64,000 bases of DNA from Wallemia ichthyophaga EXF-994 (taxonomy: Eukaryota; Basidiomycota; Wallemiomycetes; Wallemiales; Wallemiaceae): positions 1 through 64,000 of the forward strand of contig NW_008806295.1 in NCBI RefSeq assembly GCF_000400465.1, in the 5' to 3' direction. The position numbers and the translations under genes were made by a program. The notes beneath the pieces were generated by a model. It was not told the DNA's origin and made no database searches. It was given only the letters and a program-made list of their open reading frames with translations. Positions 21,744 to 31,391 of the stretch are shown here, piece by piece (the first letter of the stretch is position 1; every line of letters begins with the position of its first letter).

Positions 21744-22878
21744 TTAGTCTACTAACCACGCCTTGCTTATGTAGTTGCGGATAGAATCTGCAAATATGAG
21801 CACCACTGTCTTGGAAGGGTCTTGGGAGATGGCGCTGCCCTGTTCGGTACGAAAGAACTGTAGTGCACCCGCTAAGCAGCTCCCCGCAGACCCACCAACG
21901 AGCAGGCCTTCTTCGCGGATAAGCTGACGCGTGCAATCGAAAGACTCCTCGTCGCCCGTCTTGACCCAGACATCTACAACACTTCTATCGAGTGTGTCTG
22001 GGAGGAAGTCATAGCCGATGCCTTGTGATATATAGTGAGTAGATCAAGTACACCGAATCGCACATCACACACCTTCAACAGCATAAGCGTGTGTTTCTCC
22101 ATTCAGCGACTCGGGCAAAGCAAGTGAACTACCGAGAGGATCAACGCCCACGACAAAGAGCCCATCTCTGAAACCGTTGGTTGGGGAGTGAGATGAGTTG
22201 TGAGTGCGCAATCCGCGCGCTACCCCAGTGATAGTCCCACCCGTACCCACGCCGCTGACGACAGCGTCTGCGATGGCATCGTGGCCCAATGAGAACTGAA
22301 TATCGCGAGCTATTTCTACAGATGTGCCCAGTTCGTGAGCAAGTGCATTATGTCTGTTAGTGTACTGGTTAAGCATGACTCCGCCGTCTACTTGGCGTAC
22401 CAGTCGCTTCGCCACGCCTATGTTACTATTGGGGGAGTCGCTCGGAGCATCATTGGGAGTACGTATAATGTGTGCGCCGAGTGCTCGCATCACTGTGACC
22501 TTCTCGCTGCTCATTTTATCCGGTATCGCTATCATTACCTTGTACCCGAGCCGTGCTGCCACTAGACACAACCCGATGCCCGTGTTGCCGGACGTTGGCT
22601 CTATTATGGTACTCTGCCCACGCACTAGCTCGCCCGCACGCTCCGCCTCGTCAATCATCCGCTCCGCTATCCGGTCTTTGAGACTGCCGCCAGGCGAGTA
22701 CGCCTCGACTTTGCCCACTAGTAGGCTTTTAGTGTCGTGTGCGGCACTCACACTCCTGTCACCTACGCAAATTGCACCGTATCGAATGCCGCGCTGCCAC
22801 CTTGTCGAGCCGGATCAGCGGCGTGTCGCCTATTACATCTAAACTCGAATCTAAAATGCCTTTCTTGCTCTTTGTCAT
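21744..22878 (-). CDS. Cystathionine beta-synthase, catalytic core only
   Basis: Three exons, complement(22767-22878), complement(22073-22717) and complement(21744-22021), encode 344 residues (introns 49 and 51 nt). This PLP enzyme condenses homocysteine with serine in transsulfuration. Seen: GDTPLIRL, GGSLKDRI with the PLP lysine (about K51), EPTSGNTGIGL, GVGTGGTITG, and the CBS-specific AVEGIGYDFLPDTLD, then EGLLVGGSAGS. These last blocks favour CBS over O-acetylserine sulfhydrylase. It ends after the catalytic fold (SIRNYISKAWLVD); the C-terminal pair of regulatory CBS (Bateman) motifs present in yeast and human enzymes (about 500-550 residues) is absent. A TGACGTCA site lies about 90 bp upstream of the start. 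Confidence 0.9.
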
Positions 22879-22966
22879 TGTCGCTGTGTAAAATGGCGTG
22901 CGTGCGTTGTTTCAAGGTGTTGCCGCTATTGAGCACCTGATACGGTCACACTATCACACTCTCTAA

Positions 22967-22974
22967 TGACGTCA
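22967..22974. promoter_or_regulatory. Palindromic CRE-like bZIP site TGACGTCA
   Basis: An exact TGACGTCA palindrome lies 89 bp upstream of the CBS start codon (minus-strand gene). Fungal Atf/CREB-type and some Gcn4-type bZIP factors bind this sequence. Control of CBS by it is inferred only from position. Confidence 0.4.
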
Positions 22975-23644
22975 TTCATCTTCTACTGCAAGTTGCTCAA
23001 GTTTAGCTGTGGCTGTGTGGCTGTAGAAGATAGGAGCAGTAGCATTAGCCAATCAGTTCTTTCAAAAGCACATACAACACATCCTCAACAGCTTTCGTGC
23101 CAATCGAGCCGATAGAAGCCATCACACTGGCGTTGCAAATACCCTACCGACGTGTGGGATGTAAGGTAGAATTAGGATAAGAGTATCACCCGGATCCTGC
23201 TCTATGATGGCGTTAGACATTCACGATGCACACGCGAAATGCAAATAACGTGCAAGTAAGCACCGATGTACCGTCAAATACTTCTAACGCCAATATTTGC
23301 GACTATATCCGATCGGGCTATCTGATTATCTGATTTTCTGCTGGAGCCTGTTACAAGCAGGCACAATCGCTGTAATTAAAAATAGTGCTGTTCGCTCGCT
23401 TAGTCCGAAAGCTTAAGCTGCTAAAGAAGACATTGCCAACTTCTCCAAGTTGCTCTGTGCCACGGTATAAGCCATTTCTTTACTGTGAGAACAATCTTCA
23501 TGCACTCAAATAGATCCGTTATCTGAAAAGTCCCGCGATCTTTATCTCGCTTGCGTTGAATGTCTTTCGGAGATTAACCGAAAGGGTATAAAGTGTGCAC
23601 TTGCCAGCAGTATACTCCTCCGCCTCTCACAAAATTCTTCTGTC
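22975..23644. promoter_or_regulatory. Intergenic promoter region with GATA motifs and TATA box
   Basis: The stretch between CBS and the small secreted Cys-rich peptide gene. Exact TTATCTGAT (reverse complement of ATCAGATAA) at 23326-23334 is overlapped by a one-mismatch copy CTATCTGAT at 23318-23326, giving a tandem GATA pair about 310 bp upstream of the peptide start. A TATAAA box lies at 23587-23592, 53 bp upstream of its ATG. The ATCWGATAA consensus is that of fungal iron-responsive GATA repressors (SRE/Urbs1/Cir1 family). I see no convincing gene in the stretch. Confidence 0.5.
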
Positions 23645-23898
23645 ATGTTCAGCAAAATCTTCTCTGTCGCTGCCATCCTCGCTCTCATTGGTGTCGCTGC
23701 TGCTCAGCCAGGTAGGTGTGTACGAAAGCAATACACTTGAGCTCACGCTCTCGCAGTTGCAAATGTCCAAGCTAGAACGTGCATGTGTGTTCCTAACACC
23801 ATGGGTACTGGTGAGTGAGCGCACTGCACAGACACTTGGTAACTGACTCAGATCTAAAAGGTTGTACAATGTCTCCAGAATGCTACTCTCAGAAGTGA
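23645..23898 (+). CDS. Small secreted cysteine-rich peptide
   Basis: Three short exons, 23645-23711, 23757-23810 and 23852-23898, encode 55 residues; introns are 45 and 41 nt with GTAGGT and GTGAGT donors and CGCAG and CTCAG acceptors. The N-terminal end is a textbook signal peptide (MFSKIFSVAAILALIGVAAA, cleavage before QP). The predicted mature part of about 35 residues has four Cys (TCMCVP, GCTM, PECY), enough for two disulfides. A TATA box precedes the start by 53 bp. No homologue is recognised; effector, antimicrobial or surface roles are all open. The gene is invisible to simple ORF calling because no exon is longer than 67 nt. Two good introns restoring one frame with signal peptide and Cys spacing make it credible. 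Confidence 0.7.
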
Positions 23899-24038
23899 GC
23901 CCTGAAACCTCAGACTTTCTTGTATACACACTACAACATTCTTTTCCCATTACTCCAAATTAAGACTACAGATTGTATCAAAATGACTATATTACAAAGA
24001 ATTTGTGGTGTCAAGTCAGGGATAAAATGGTAATATGA

Positions 24039-25952
24039 TTAGCTGGAGTGAACACTCTGACTGAGACTATGCCGAGAAAGCGTTGATTTGCGGTCAAGGA
24101 GAGCCTCAGTGCTTCTATGCATACGGAGATTATCACGAGAAGGTTGATATGGCGGATGGAGTTGTTGATATCTACCGAACTGCTGTTCTTCACTATTTTC
24201 CTCATTCTCGACCACATTTTTACGTTTGTCGAGTCTGAAATCGCCCATGAAGAGCAAAGCAACGACAATTGGGATGATGGAGATAACGACGGCTGGTATA
24301 TTCTGCAGACGCATATTATTAGCGAAAGCGTGAACAAGTTTGTCTCTTTGGGGTGTTCCAATCGCCCCTAGCATCCTGCCCAACTCGTGAGGAGAATCGG
24401 CATATTGAGACGCAGTCTCAACGCTCCATTCCGGGAACTGTTCGCAAATATACGGCACCAAATAAGCTGTGTTGAGTGCAGAAGATACTGAGCTGCCGAT
24501 AACACTGCCAATTTCAGCAAAGAGCAGAATAACAGAAACAGATAAGGAGAGATCCTGATGGGGGACGCTTCCCTGAGCGCCTACTTGTGTTGCTGCAGAC
24601 GCTACACCCCCTCCGCCACCCTGAAGTACCTGAGTCATGAGCAGAGCGGCAGTCGTGGGATGCACGCGCGCATACAGCATCAGAGCGTGTCCGAGCATGC
24701 GCGCACATAGCGCTGCTACAACAAACCCCCGCCAGCGCAGCTGGTATATTGACACCAACAACCCGAAAGCTATCGCGAAAAATGAAAGACAGAGATTCTG
24801 GGTCGATGTGAAATACAGCGCATTTGCGTCGCTCCAGTCCGTCGCTACGTATACGTATTGGGTCAGCGTGTTGAATGATAAGCTGAACGAAATGAAATCG
24901 CAAAGATTGATCATGCACGTTGATATGATGGTCCTGTTGGCGAGGAATCGTAGTGGGAGTATCGGGTGCACCGCGCTAGTGGCCTCCCAGTAGATGAAGG
25001 CGGGGAGGATAATTGTGGCCCCGACAGTCATCATGAAGGGAAGCGCGGTGCCATTCCACTGCAGGGAACTCTGTCCAACGAGAACTATCGGGAGAAATAT
25101 GTAAACGAGCCAGCCTAGCAAGAGGTAGAGACCGATAATGTCAACATCGCTGCAGATGTTGTAGATCTTGTGTGAGAGTGGCAGAGCTGCTTTGTGGATG
25201 TTAGGGTGGGCGTGTTGGCGGGCTTTAGATTGCGCGCGGAAGAGAATGAAGATTATTGGAAGGATCGCAGGAAGAAACAGACAAGCTTCAATGGCAAAAA
25301 TACCCCTCCAACCTACACCACCCTCGCTCAGCGCGCTGTTCACGGCCTTTCCCGAAAAGTAAAAGAGGACGAATTGCCAACCGCAGCCAGCAATACCGGA
25401 GAACAAACTACGGTAGCGGAGATTTGTGACGTCGGCGATGACGACCTGCAGCGCGATCTGGAAACCACTGTTGCCGAGTTGCCAGAGACATCTGCCTACG
25501 CTCAAACCAGAAACTGTAGGCGAAGCTGCGCAGATGAGGTATCCAAGAGACATGGAAAACATTGTGATGGAGAGTGATTCAGGGCGACCGGCGACATTGA
25601 GCAGCTTTCCAAAGAAAGGCTTGGCTGTGCTGTTGACAATGGATGAAGCTGCTAAAACCGCAAGCTGAGCTCTTGAATGTCCGATTTCGTTGAAAGCAGC
25701 GTTTGTTATGTAGCTGTTAGTGCCCTGATCGAAGGAAAAGATGAAAGATGCAAAGAAAATGCCAATAGAGAGAAGAATTATTGTACTTTTTGACAGAGAC
25801 TGCTGATCTTGAGACTCACGTCGTTATCTGATAATGATCTGACTCACAAATTGAGCGGCGATCACCTTCCGCACGCCATCTTGTGTATCGAAGGTATCTT
25901 CTGTGCCATTGTTGTCGACGTATCGCTCATCGTGTGCTTCTGTGCTGCTCAT
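24039..25952 (-). CDS. MFS siderophore-iron transporter-like protein 1
   Basis: Two exons, complement(25848-25952) and complement(24039-25799), encode 621 residues; the 48-nt intron separates a hydrophilic N-terminal tail from the membrane part. The protein is a major-facilitator permease with about 14 hydrophobic segments. Family blocks of the Sit1/Arn/Mir subgroup are visible: FSFDQGTNSYITNAAF, FFGKLLNVAGRPES, QLGNSGFQIALQVVIADVTNLRYRS, and QVLQGGGGGVASAATQVGAQGSVPHQDLS. It resembles the second gene at 45.4 kb over its whole length. The family takes up ferric siderophores by proton symport at the plasma membrane or endosomes. An ATCWGATAA palindrome sits in intron 1. Substrate specificity cannot be read from sequence. 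Confidence 0.85.
25824..25834. promoter_or_regulatory. Palindromic iron-type GATA site in intron 1 of transporter 1
   Basis: TTATCTGATAA contains ATCWGATAA on both strands. It lies in the first intron (25800-25847), about 120 bp inside the gene. Further GATA-like elements (AGATAATC near 25969, CTCAGATAA near 26055) lie upstream of the start codon. The consensus is that of fungal iron-sensing GATA repressors; action from the intron is inference. Confidence 0.45.
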
Positions 25953-26434
25953 CGACGTACTGATGATCAAAGATAATCAATCAGCCGCACGAGCCAGGGA
26001 AATTCAAAATTAGATCGAAATTTGCACCGATTGGAGGTATGAAGTGCGGAGGTCTCAGATAAATTCAATTATCAACTGATTTTCACACTGGGCTGTCTGA
26101 TTTTGAGATTTCCAGGTCGCTCTACGTATCACCATCAGCCGTGAAAAAGGATTTAAGGATTGGCAACTGTGGCGATTGTGTATCACACCTTGTAAAGTCA
26201 GCTCAGATAGTTAAAATCTTGAAATACTCGGAAGCACCCCTATTTACATCTACACGCTGTGATTCACTTTGAGTTCCACTTTTACAGCTCTGATATAGCT
26301 CTTGAAAATACGGCCAAGTACTGTTACCACCCAAAATGCACTCAGATTTTTGAGAATAGCTTTTTTTATTTTTCAATATTGCGCTCGAGTCGTAATGCAC
26401 ATGTCCGTCCGGCACACATTAAACACAAATCACA
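25953..26434. promoter_or_regulatory. Promoter region of siderophore transporter 1, otherwise empty
   Basis: About 480 bp between divergent transcription units. Several single-mismatch GATA elements (near 25969 and 26055) and TTATCAACTGAT near 26072 are present. No gene was found. Confidence 0.4.
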
Positions 26435-27237
26435 ATGATCTCTTATTATTTGATTCCAGCAGCATCTGTAGCAAAGTGGAGCTTTCTACCCTGCGCTCTC
26501 CTGGGTATGTTCATACCCGATACCCACTATACTGCCTTTCAAGATGGGGCAATATACTCTATCATCGACATAATCACTGAGTCTAATAACAGAATTCAGA
26601 CTTCAGCTTATGCATCCCGGATTCCAGATCATCTCAAAGTGAATTTGATATTTACATCTCTATTCTTATTTGGGATGATCATTTCGCGAACAAAACGTTG
26701 GAACAGTAATGAAAGATCATGTCTTAGGTCTTCAAGAATTTTCTTACTCGTCTACCAAATTCTATCCAATTTGAATTATTTTCCAAAGCATCTAAATACT
26801 GCCATCTTTATTTGCATAAGCATTTGGAAAATCATAAGTCAAAAAATTACGAGTGGAAGTGGCCACATATAAACATCAAAGAATGGCTTGCGGTATTTTA
26901 TCATACGATGAATATTATGCTGATTCGAAATCACATCCTTCATTTGATATCATTTTTCACTAGCGCCTTTATTATGGATCGAGATACAGTCGATTTCATG
27001 GCTATCAAGATGGCAATTTTCTTGGCTTCGCATATTATTATGGAGTTTTTCAAAATGATGTTGGTAGAGTACAGCGGCGCGTCGGAAGAGGATAACGTGA
27101 AGACGCAAGATGTATCGAAGACAAAGGAGGGAGATGTTGACGGAGAAGTATCATATGCGAAGGATGTAAAAGCAGGTGAAGAATTTGCGACGGATAAGAG
27201 CGTGGAAGCAGATAGGGAAGGCGCTGTCAAAACATAG
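26435..27237 (+). CDS. Orphan membrane protein with acidic/basic tail
   Basis: Best model: 26435-26837 joined to 26882-27237, 252 residues, using a 44-nt intron with a weak GTCAAA donor and a CAAAG acceptor. The two halves lie in different frames and a 44-nt gap fits the usual intron length here. The N-terminal 200 residues carry four to five hydrophobic segments (for example NLIFTSLFLFGMII, NTAIFICISIW, FMAIKMAIFLASHIIM). The C-terminal 65 residues are charged and repetitive (Asp, Glu, Lys, Val). Codon use is AT-rich compared with neighbours. I recognise no family. It may be a fast-evolving or recently acquired gene, or a decaying one with a real frameshift instead of the intron. Confidence 0.35.
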
Positions 27238-27636
27238 AAGAAGATATAGACGTATGATGATATTTTAATAAACTGCATGTACTGTATTCCTTAAAAGGTC
27301 TCAATAACCACATCAGCATTGGCCACACACAAACAACATTATAAAATATCAACAACCACAGAGAGAGAATTAATACATTAGCGTTTCAAAATGTGAAAGT
27401 AACAAAAATGATGTGAAAGTAACGAAACACGAAGGGAGACGTTTCAAGGATGTTTATTTAGCTTTATTTGTGATTGTAGGGAGAAGAGTGGATTGGAGTG
27501 TGGATTAGATTACTATAGTGTCATAGCCTAGGTAGTTCGGTTGGCAAGTGTTGATGTAGGTGTGTTGTGTTGATTAGTAAGGGGTATATACAATTCTTAT
27601 GCTTGTATAATTGATAAAATCACTTTTTTGCTGCTT
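27238..27636. other. Intergenic region, no gene seen
   Basis: About 400 bp of AT-rich sequence between converging genes. It contains a 13-bp direct repeat ATGTGAAAGTAAC near 27391 and 27411, too short to interpret. Confidence 0.4.
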
Positions 27637-29193
27637 TTATTTGTCCTCCTTCTTCTCACTCTGATTTTCAGCGAGGTTCATCGACTTTATTGGATCATCT
27701 GAAGTATCAGTCAAACCACCCGAGGCGTCAATTTGACGTTCTTCTCCATCCTTTATTGGTACAATCTTCTGGGAATGCTGTTCGTTTGACTCATCGTCTG
27801 ATTCACTATCATCGGACAAAGAAGCGTAAACTAATTGACCATCTTTGTTTGTGACTGATCCTGACGGTTGAAATACTATTCCACCACTTTCCAAAGCTTC
27901 TTGGAGGGATGAGCCAGATGCACCAGCCATATTTGAAAGTATAGATAATGGAGAGTTACCAAATCTATTAGCATCGAATCCACCACCACTTTGTTCACTT
28001 GATTCGACTGGGAGTTGAGTTTTTTCAAAGATATCAGCAACAGATTCAGGAGTTTTGTGACCAATGTTGTTTTCCACTCTATCCTTGACCCACTTCCTCC
28101 ACTCCTCTTGAGAACGATCACCGAGGATTGCAACAATGGTGATCGTCATGTTGTCACAGCCAATACCACCTAATTCAGAGTCAGGAGCTAAGCATTTATC
28201 CATAATGTGTGCGCAGATATCCTTGAGTTCATCACCATTCGCGATGGCTCTTCTTGTAACGTCAATAACTTGTTGTGAGCTTAAACAATCCCAAATACCG
28301 TCACATGCGAGAATGAGGAATTCTTCTTCACCTGTGCATTCGTGTTCGATGATATCAGGTACAGCAGTGACGATTTGAGATTCAGGGCCCAAATCTGTGT
28401 TTTGTTTAAATTCGAAGTCACCAATGGCACGTGAGAGTGCAAGATTACCATTAACTCTACCGATTTCAACAAAACCGCCTGCTTTAACGATTCTATCGGA
28501 CTCCAAATCGTTTTGAGGTTTGTGATCGAACGAGAGAGAGAAATGTTGACCAGCTAGGGAGAGGACGGCTCTAGAATCACCAGCATTTGCACAAATGATT
28601 CTTCTGGCGTTGACTTTTGAATTTATAGCTGAAGGCTCAGGTGGAGTGATGAGTACGCTGACGGCAGTACAACCAGAAGGATCAGATGAAAGTTCAGGGC
28701 TTGCTTTGATGGCTTCGTCAGTATTGAGATAGCTGTTAATAAGAGCAGCGTGCCAGTCACCAGACTTGAACTCGGCAGACCTGGCTAATCTAGCGTAGAG
28801 AGTGGCACCAGTGTATCTAGCAACGTTTGAGCCACCGTGACCATCATATACGGCGAAGAATGCAGGCTTCTTTGAAATTTCTTTGTTTGATTCTTTGGTT
28901 TCAAAAGATTTTGCGTTGGAAGGATCCTCAACTTCTGGGGCGTGGGAGTCATGCGCCCTGTTTAAATCGAGGACGGCGGTGTGGGCGTCTTCCATGCCTG
29001 AATAGAGATTAATAGGGGAAACTAGGAAATTACTAGATTAACCCACTTATCCGCCATCCTTGCATTTCAGAAACGGCGTAAACAAAGTCAGCGTCTTCAC
29101 CAGTCGCATAAGATTTGTCGACGACCTTAGTAAATTAGATGAAGACTAGGAGATTACTAGTGAACCCACTGGAGCAGATAGAGTTGAGCCCAT
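27637..29193 (-). CDS. PP2C-type Ser/Thr protein phosphatase, Ptc2/3-like
   Basis: Three exons, complement(29170-29193), complement(29047-29125) and complement(27637-28997), give 487 residues. Exon 1 is just eight codons (MGSTLSAP) and keeps the N-terminal MG of the Ptc2/3 group (possible myristoylation). Splicing restores SEMQGWRISMEDAHTA, then FFAVYDGHGG, NAGDSRAVLS, ILACDGIWDCLS and GIGCDNMTITIVAI, the metal-binding motifs of PPM phosphatases. The C-terminal 150 residues are Ser/Asp-rich and outside the catalytic fold, as in fungal Ptc2/3. By family it would dampen stress MAP-kinase and DNA-damage signalling. A second PP2C gene starts 52 bp further on, on the same strand. Confidence 0.9.
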
Positions 29194-29245
29194 TTGAGAT
29201 ATTTAAGATGATTCTTGGTGGTACAAGTGCAAGAAGGTTAGTGGA

Positions 29246-30075
29246 TTAAAATTTAATTACAATGATTGATAAATTGTCAGTTGATAGGTTGTTCAAGGCG
29301 TAGTCTAAGAGTAATTGAGAAGCTTCCTCACCCGATTTACAGCGTTTGATAAGCTCAACGACTTGATTATCCGTTACAACATCCCATAATCCATCACAGG
29401 CGATGATAAGCCATTCATCTTCATCTGTTAAGTCTATCTCGGTTGTGTAAGGCGATCCAACGACATACTGCTTCATTGGGCTATCACCTAATGCTCTTGT
29501 TACCGCTAAAACACCATTTACGCGTCCGTTTAGGATATATCCACCTGCATCCATTATCCTCTTTTGCTCATTCTCATCAGATCCTTTATGATCATAAGTT
29601 AATCTAATAGCTTGACCACTTCTGCTGTTGATTTTTTAGTTTTAAAGGGATATGACGTAGATACGTGGGGTACACACCACAACACAGCCCTTGCATCACC
29701 AACGTTAGCCGTGTAGAGAGTACGAGTACCTTGTGGATTTTGTTTGTCCTTATTCACCACATCATTCACTCCATTCCCATATAAAATCAAGCTAACAACT
29801 GCGGTACACCCAGAACTCAACGATTGCTCATTATCAACTGATAAGAAAGACTGATTAAGATTATCAGATACGCTCTTAAATTTTGTAAAGTTGTTCAGAA
29901 TCGTTTGATGAAGATTATCACCGCAATAATCTGACAATGATTTACCTGCGTGGCCATCGAACAACCCAGCGTATAATTGATTTGAAACGTTATTGAAATC
30001 ATTCAACACGGTAACCTTATCCTCCATCGTTCTTCTAAATTTCTGATTTTGATCCTCTGAAATACCGATCGACAT
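29246..30075 (-). CDS. PP2C-type Ser/Thr protein phosphatase, Ptc1-like
   Basis: Two exons, complement(29678-30075) and complement(29246-29624), encode 258 residues; the 53-nt intron splits RAVLC from [19 protein letters not shown]. Motifs: [61 protein letters not shown] and the C-terminal [12 protein letters not shown]. Small size and these motifs match Ptc1, a negative regulator of the HOG and cell-wall MAP-kinase pathways. It is only about 30% similar by eye to the adjacent PP2C, so the pair is not a recent tandem copy. It diverges from SET9, with about 113 bp between start codons. Confidence 0.88.
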
Positions 30076-30188
30076 TGTTGATGATGGTGGCGATGTGAGT
30101 TGTGAACAAACCGCGATTTATATTTTGCACGCAATGTTTCACTTTTTCAAATATATTTAGTGTTCACTCATCTCTACCTCGTACTTCC

Positions 30189-31298
30189 ATGTCCACTTCC
30201 ACTTCATTAGATCATTTATCTCAATGTGACAGCATCATTTCTTCCATTCTGATTGACTTGGTTTGGGGTTTTAACGTTGTAAAGCCTGCTCAGTGTAGGC
30301 TAGATCTTGGACACTCAAAGGACACTATCATCGACATGGTCAGTAGATTAAATTACAACACCGCAAGGCTCGATCAGGGTTTGCTAGAACTCACTAGCAT
30401 AAAAGACTACCTCCGTAGAAAGAGGATCCTTTTCAAGAGCCTCTTTAAAGATCATTTACACGTTTATACCCTTCTATTCCACCCTTCCACTCCTTTTGAA
30501 GTTTGTTTCAATAGAAGACTCTCATCCTTAACTCACAAAGAAGAATACTCTTTGATTGCTACCAAAAACATCCCCTCAAACACTCCAGTCAAGAATTGCC
30601 TTGCTACCCTCACTAAAATCACGCCTAAACAAGACCAGTTCTTGACTGACTCTAATAATGACTGGAGTGTCCTCACTAGCCTTTCCTCAGGTACCCGCAT
30701 CTTCCTTGGCCCTGCCAGATTCGCAAATCACGACTGCAATAACAACTGCCAACTCCAACGCACCAAAGACCACATCAACCTCGTCACGATAAGGTGTATC
30801 CGTAAAGGTGATGAAATCCTACTCAATTACGGCCCGCACTACTTCGGAGAGAATAACGAAAAGTGCTTCTGTCGTTCGTGCGAGGCTGGCTGTAAGGGTG
30901 CATTCCGACATGCCAATAGTGCCAATAGTGTTAATAGTCCAGTTGACAACCAACTCCGGACGAGATTCAATAGCTACATACGCTCAAGCACAAACAGCTC
31001 AACTAACCACTCGCGATCACGCTCCTTGTCCTCAGGGAGCTCCTCCCTCACTCCCCTCTCCTCAGCCCCTTCCTGTCTCGACGAGATGCTATGCCAGAAC
31101 AATCACTGCACAAATGAAAAATTACCGGATAGTGCTGAGTGCTACACTTGCGACATTCATCGTAGGATTTACAAAAACTCCTGGCCCATGCGTAGTCGCC
31201 CGGTCGATACCATCCACACTCCCACCAACCAGAACCAAGACTCAGAAGACTCAGCAGTCTCGGAAGACTCCACAGACTCTGACTTTATGAGTGAATGA
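30189..31298 (+). CDS. SET9: Histone H4-K20 methyltransferase, Set9/Suv4-20 type
   Basis: A single exon of 369 residues. The N-terminal helical part has LDQGLLELTSIKDYLRR, and the SET fold follows: YSLIATKNIPSNTPV, LGPARFANHDCNNNC (the NHxC cofactor/substrate motif), KGDEILLNYGPHYF with the catalytic-site Tyr, and post-SET EKCFCRSCE. This block order is that of Set9 in fission yeast and Suv4-20 in animals, which di- or trimethylate H4K20 for 53BP1/Crb2 recruitment at DNA breaks. The start is the ATG at 30189; the frame stays open upstream but without a good start. The C-terminal 110 residues are Ser-rich and hold an extra CxxxxC/CxxC cluster of unknown meaning. Confidence 0.85.
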   Translation: MSTSTSLDHLSQCDSIISSILIDLVWGFNVVKPAQCRLDLGHSKDTIIDMVSRLNYNTARLDQGLLELTSIKDYLRRKRILFKSLFKDHLHVYTLLFHPSTPFEVCFNRRLSSLTHKEEYSLIATKNIPSNTPVKNCLATLTKITPKQDQFLTDSNNDWSVLTSLSSGTRIFLGPARFANHDCNNNCQLQRTKDHINLVTIRCIRKGDEILLNYGPHYFGENNEKCFCRSCEAGCKGAFRHANSANSVNSPVDNQLRTRFNSYIRSSTNSSTNHSRSRSLSSGSSSLTPLSSAPSCLDEMLCQNNHCTNEKLPDSAECYTCDIHRRIYKNSWPMRSRPVDTIHTPTNQNQDSEDSAVSEDSTDSDFMSE

Positions 31299-31391
31299 AA
31301 CATAAGATCTAGTGTACAATTGAGACTTGTCATATCTAATCATTTTTGTAATGTATATTTCCTTAATCCGTTCCAACGCTTAACAGCTAAA

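Noticed and set aside
23060-23220. Minus-strand short frame starting MSNAIIEQDPG with a possible 55-nt intron (about 39 residues)
   Set aside because: No recognisable motif, signal peptide or good branch point; several alternative splice models are equally possible.
29861-29869. Exact iron-GATA motif TTATCAGAT
   Set aside because: It lies inside the coding exon of the Ptc1-like phosphatase, so it is counted as background and not as part of the proposed regulon.
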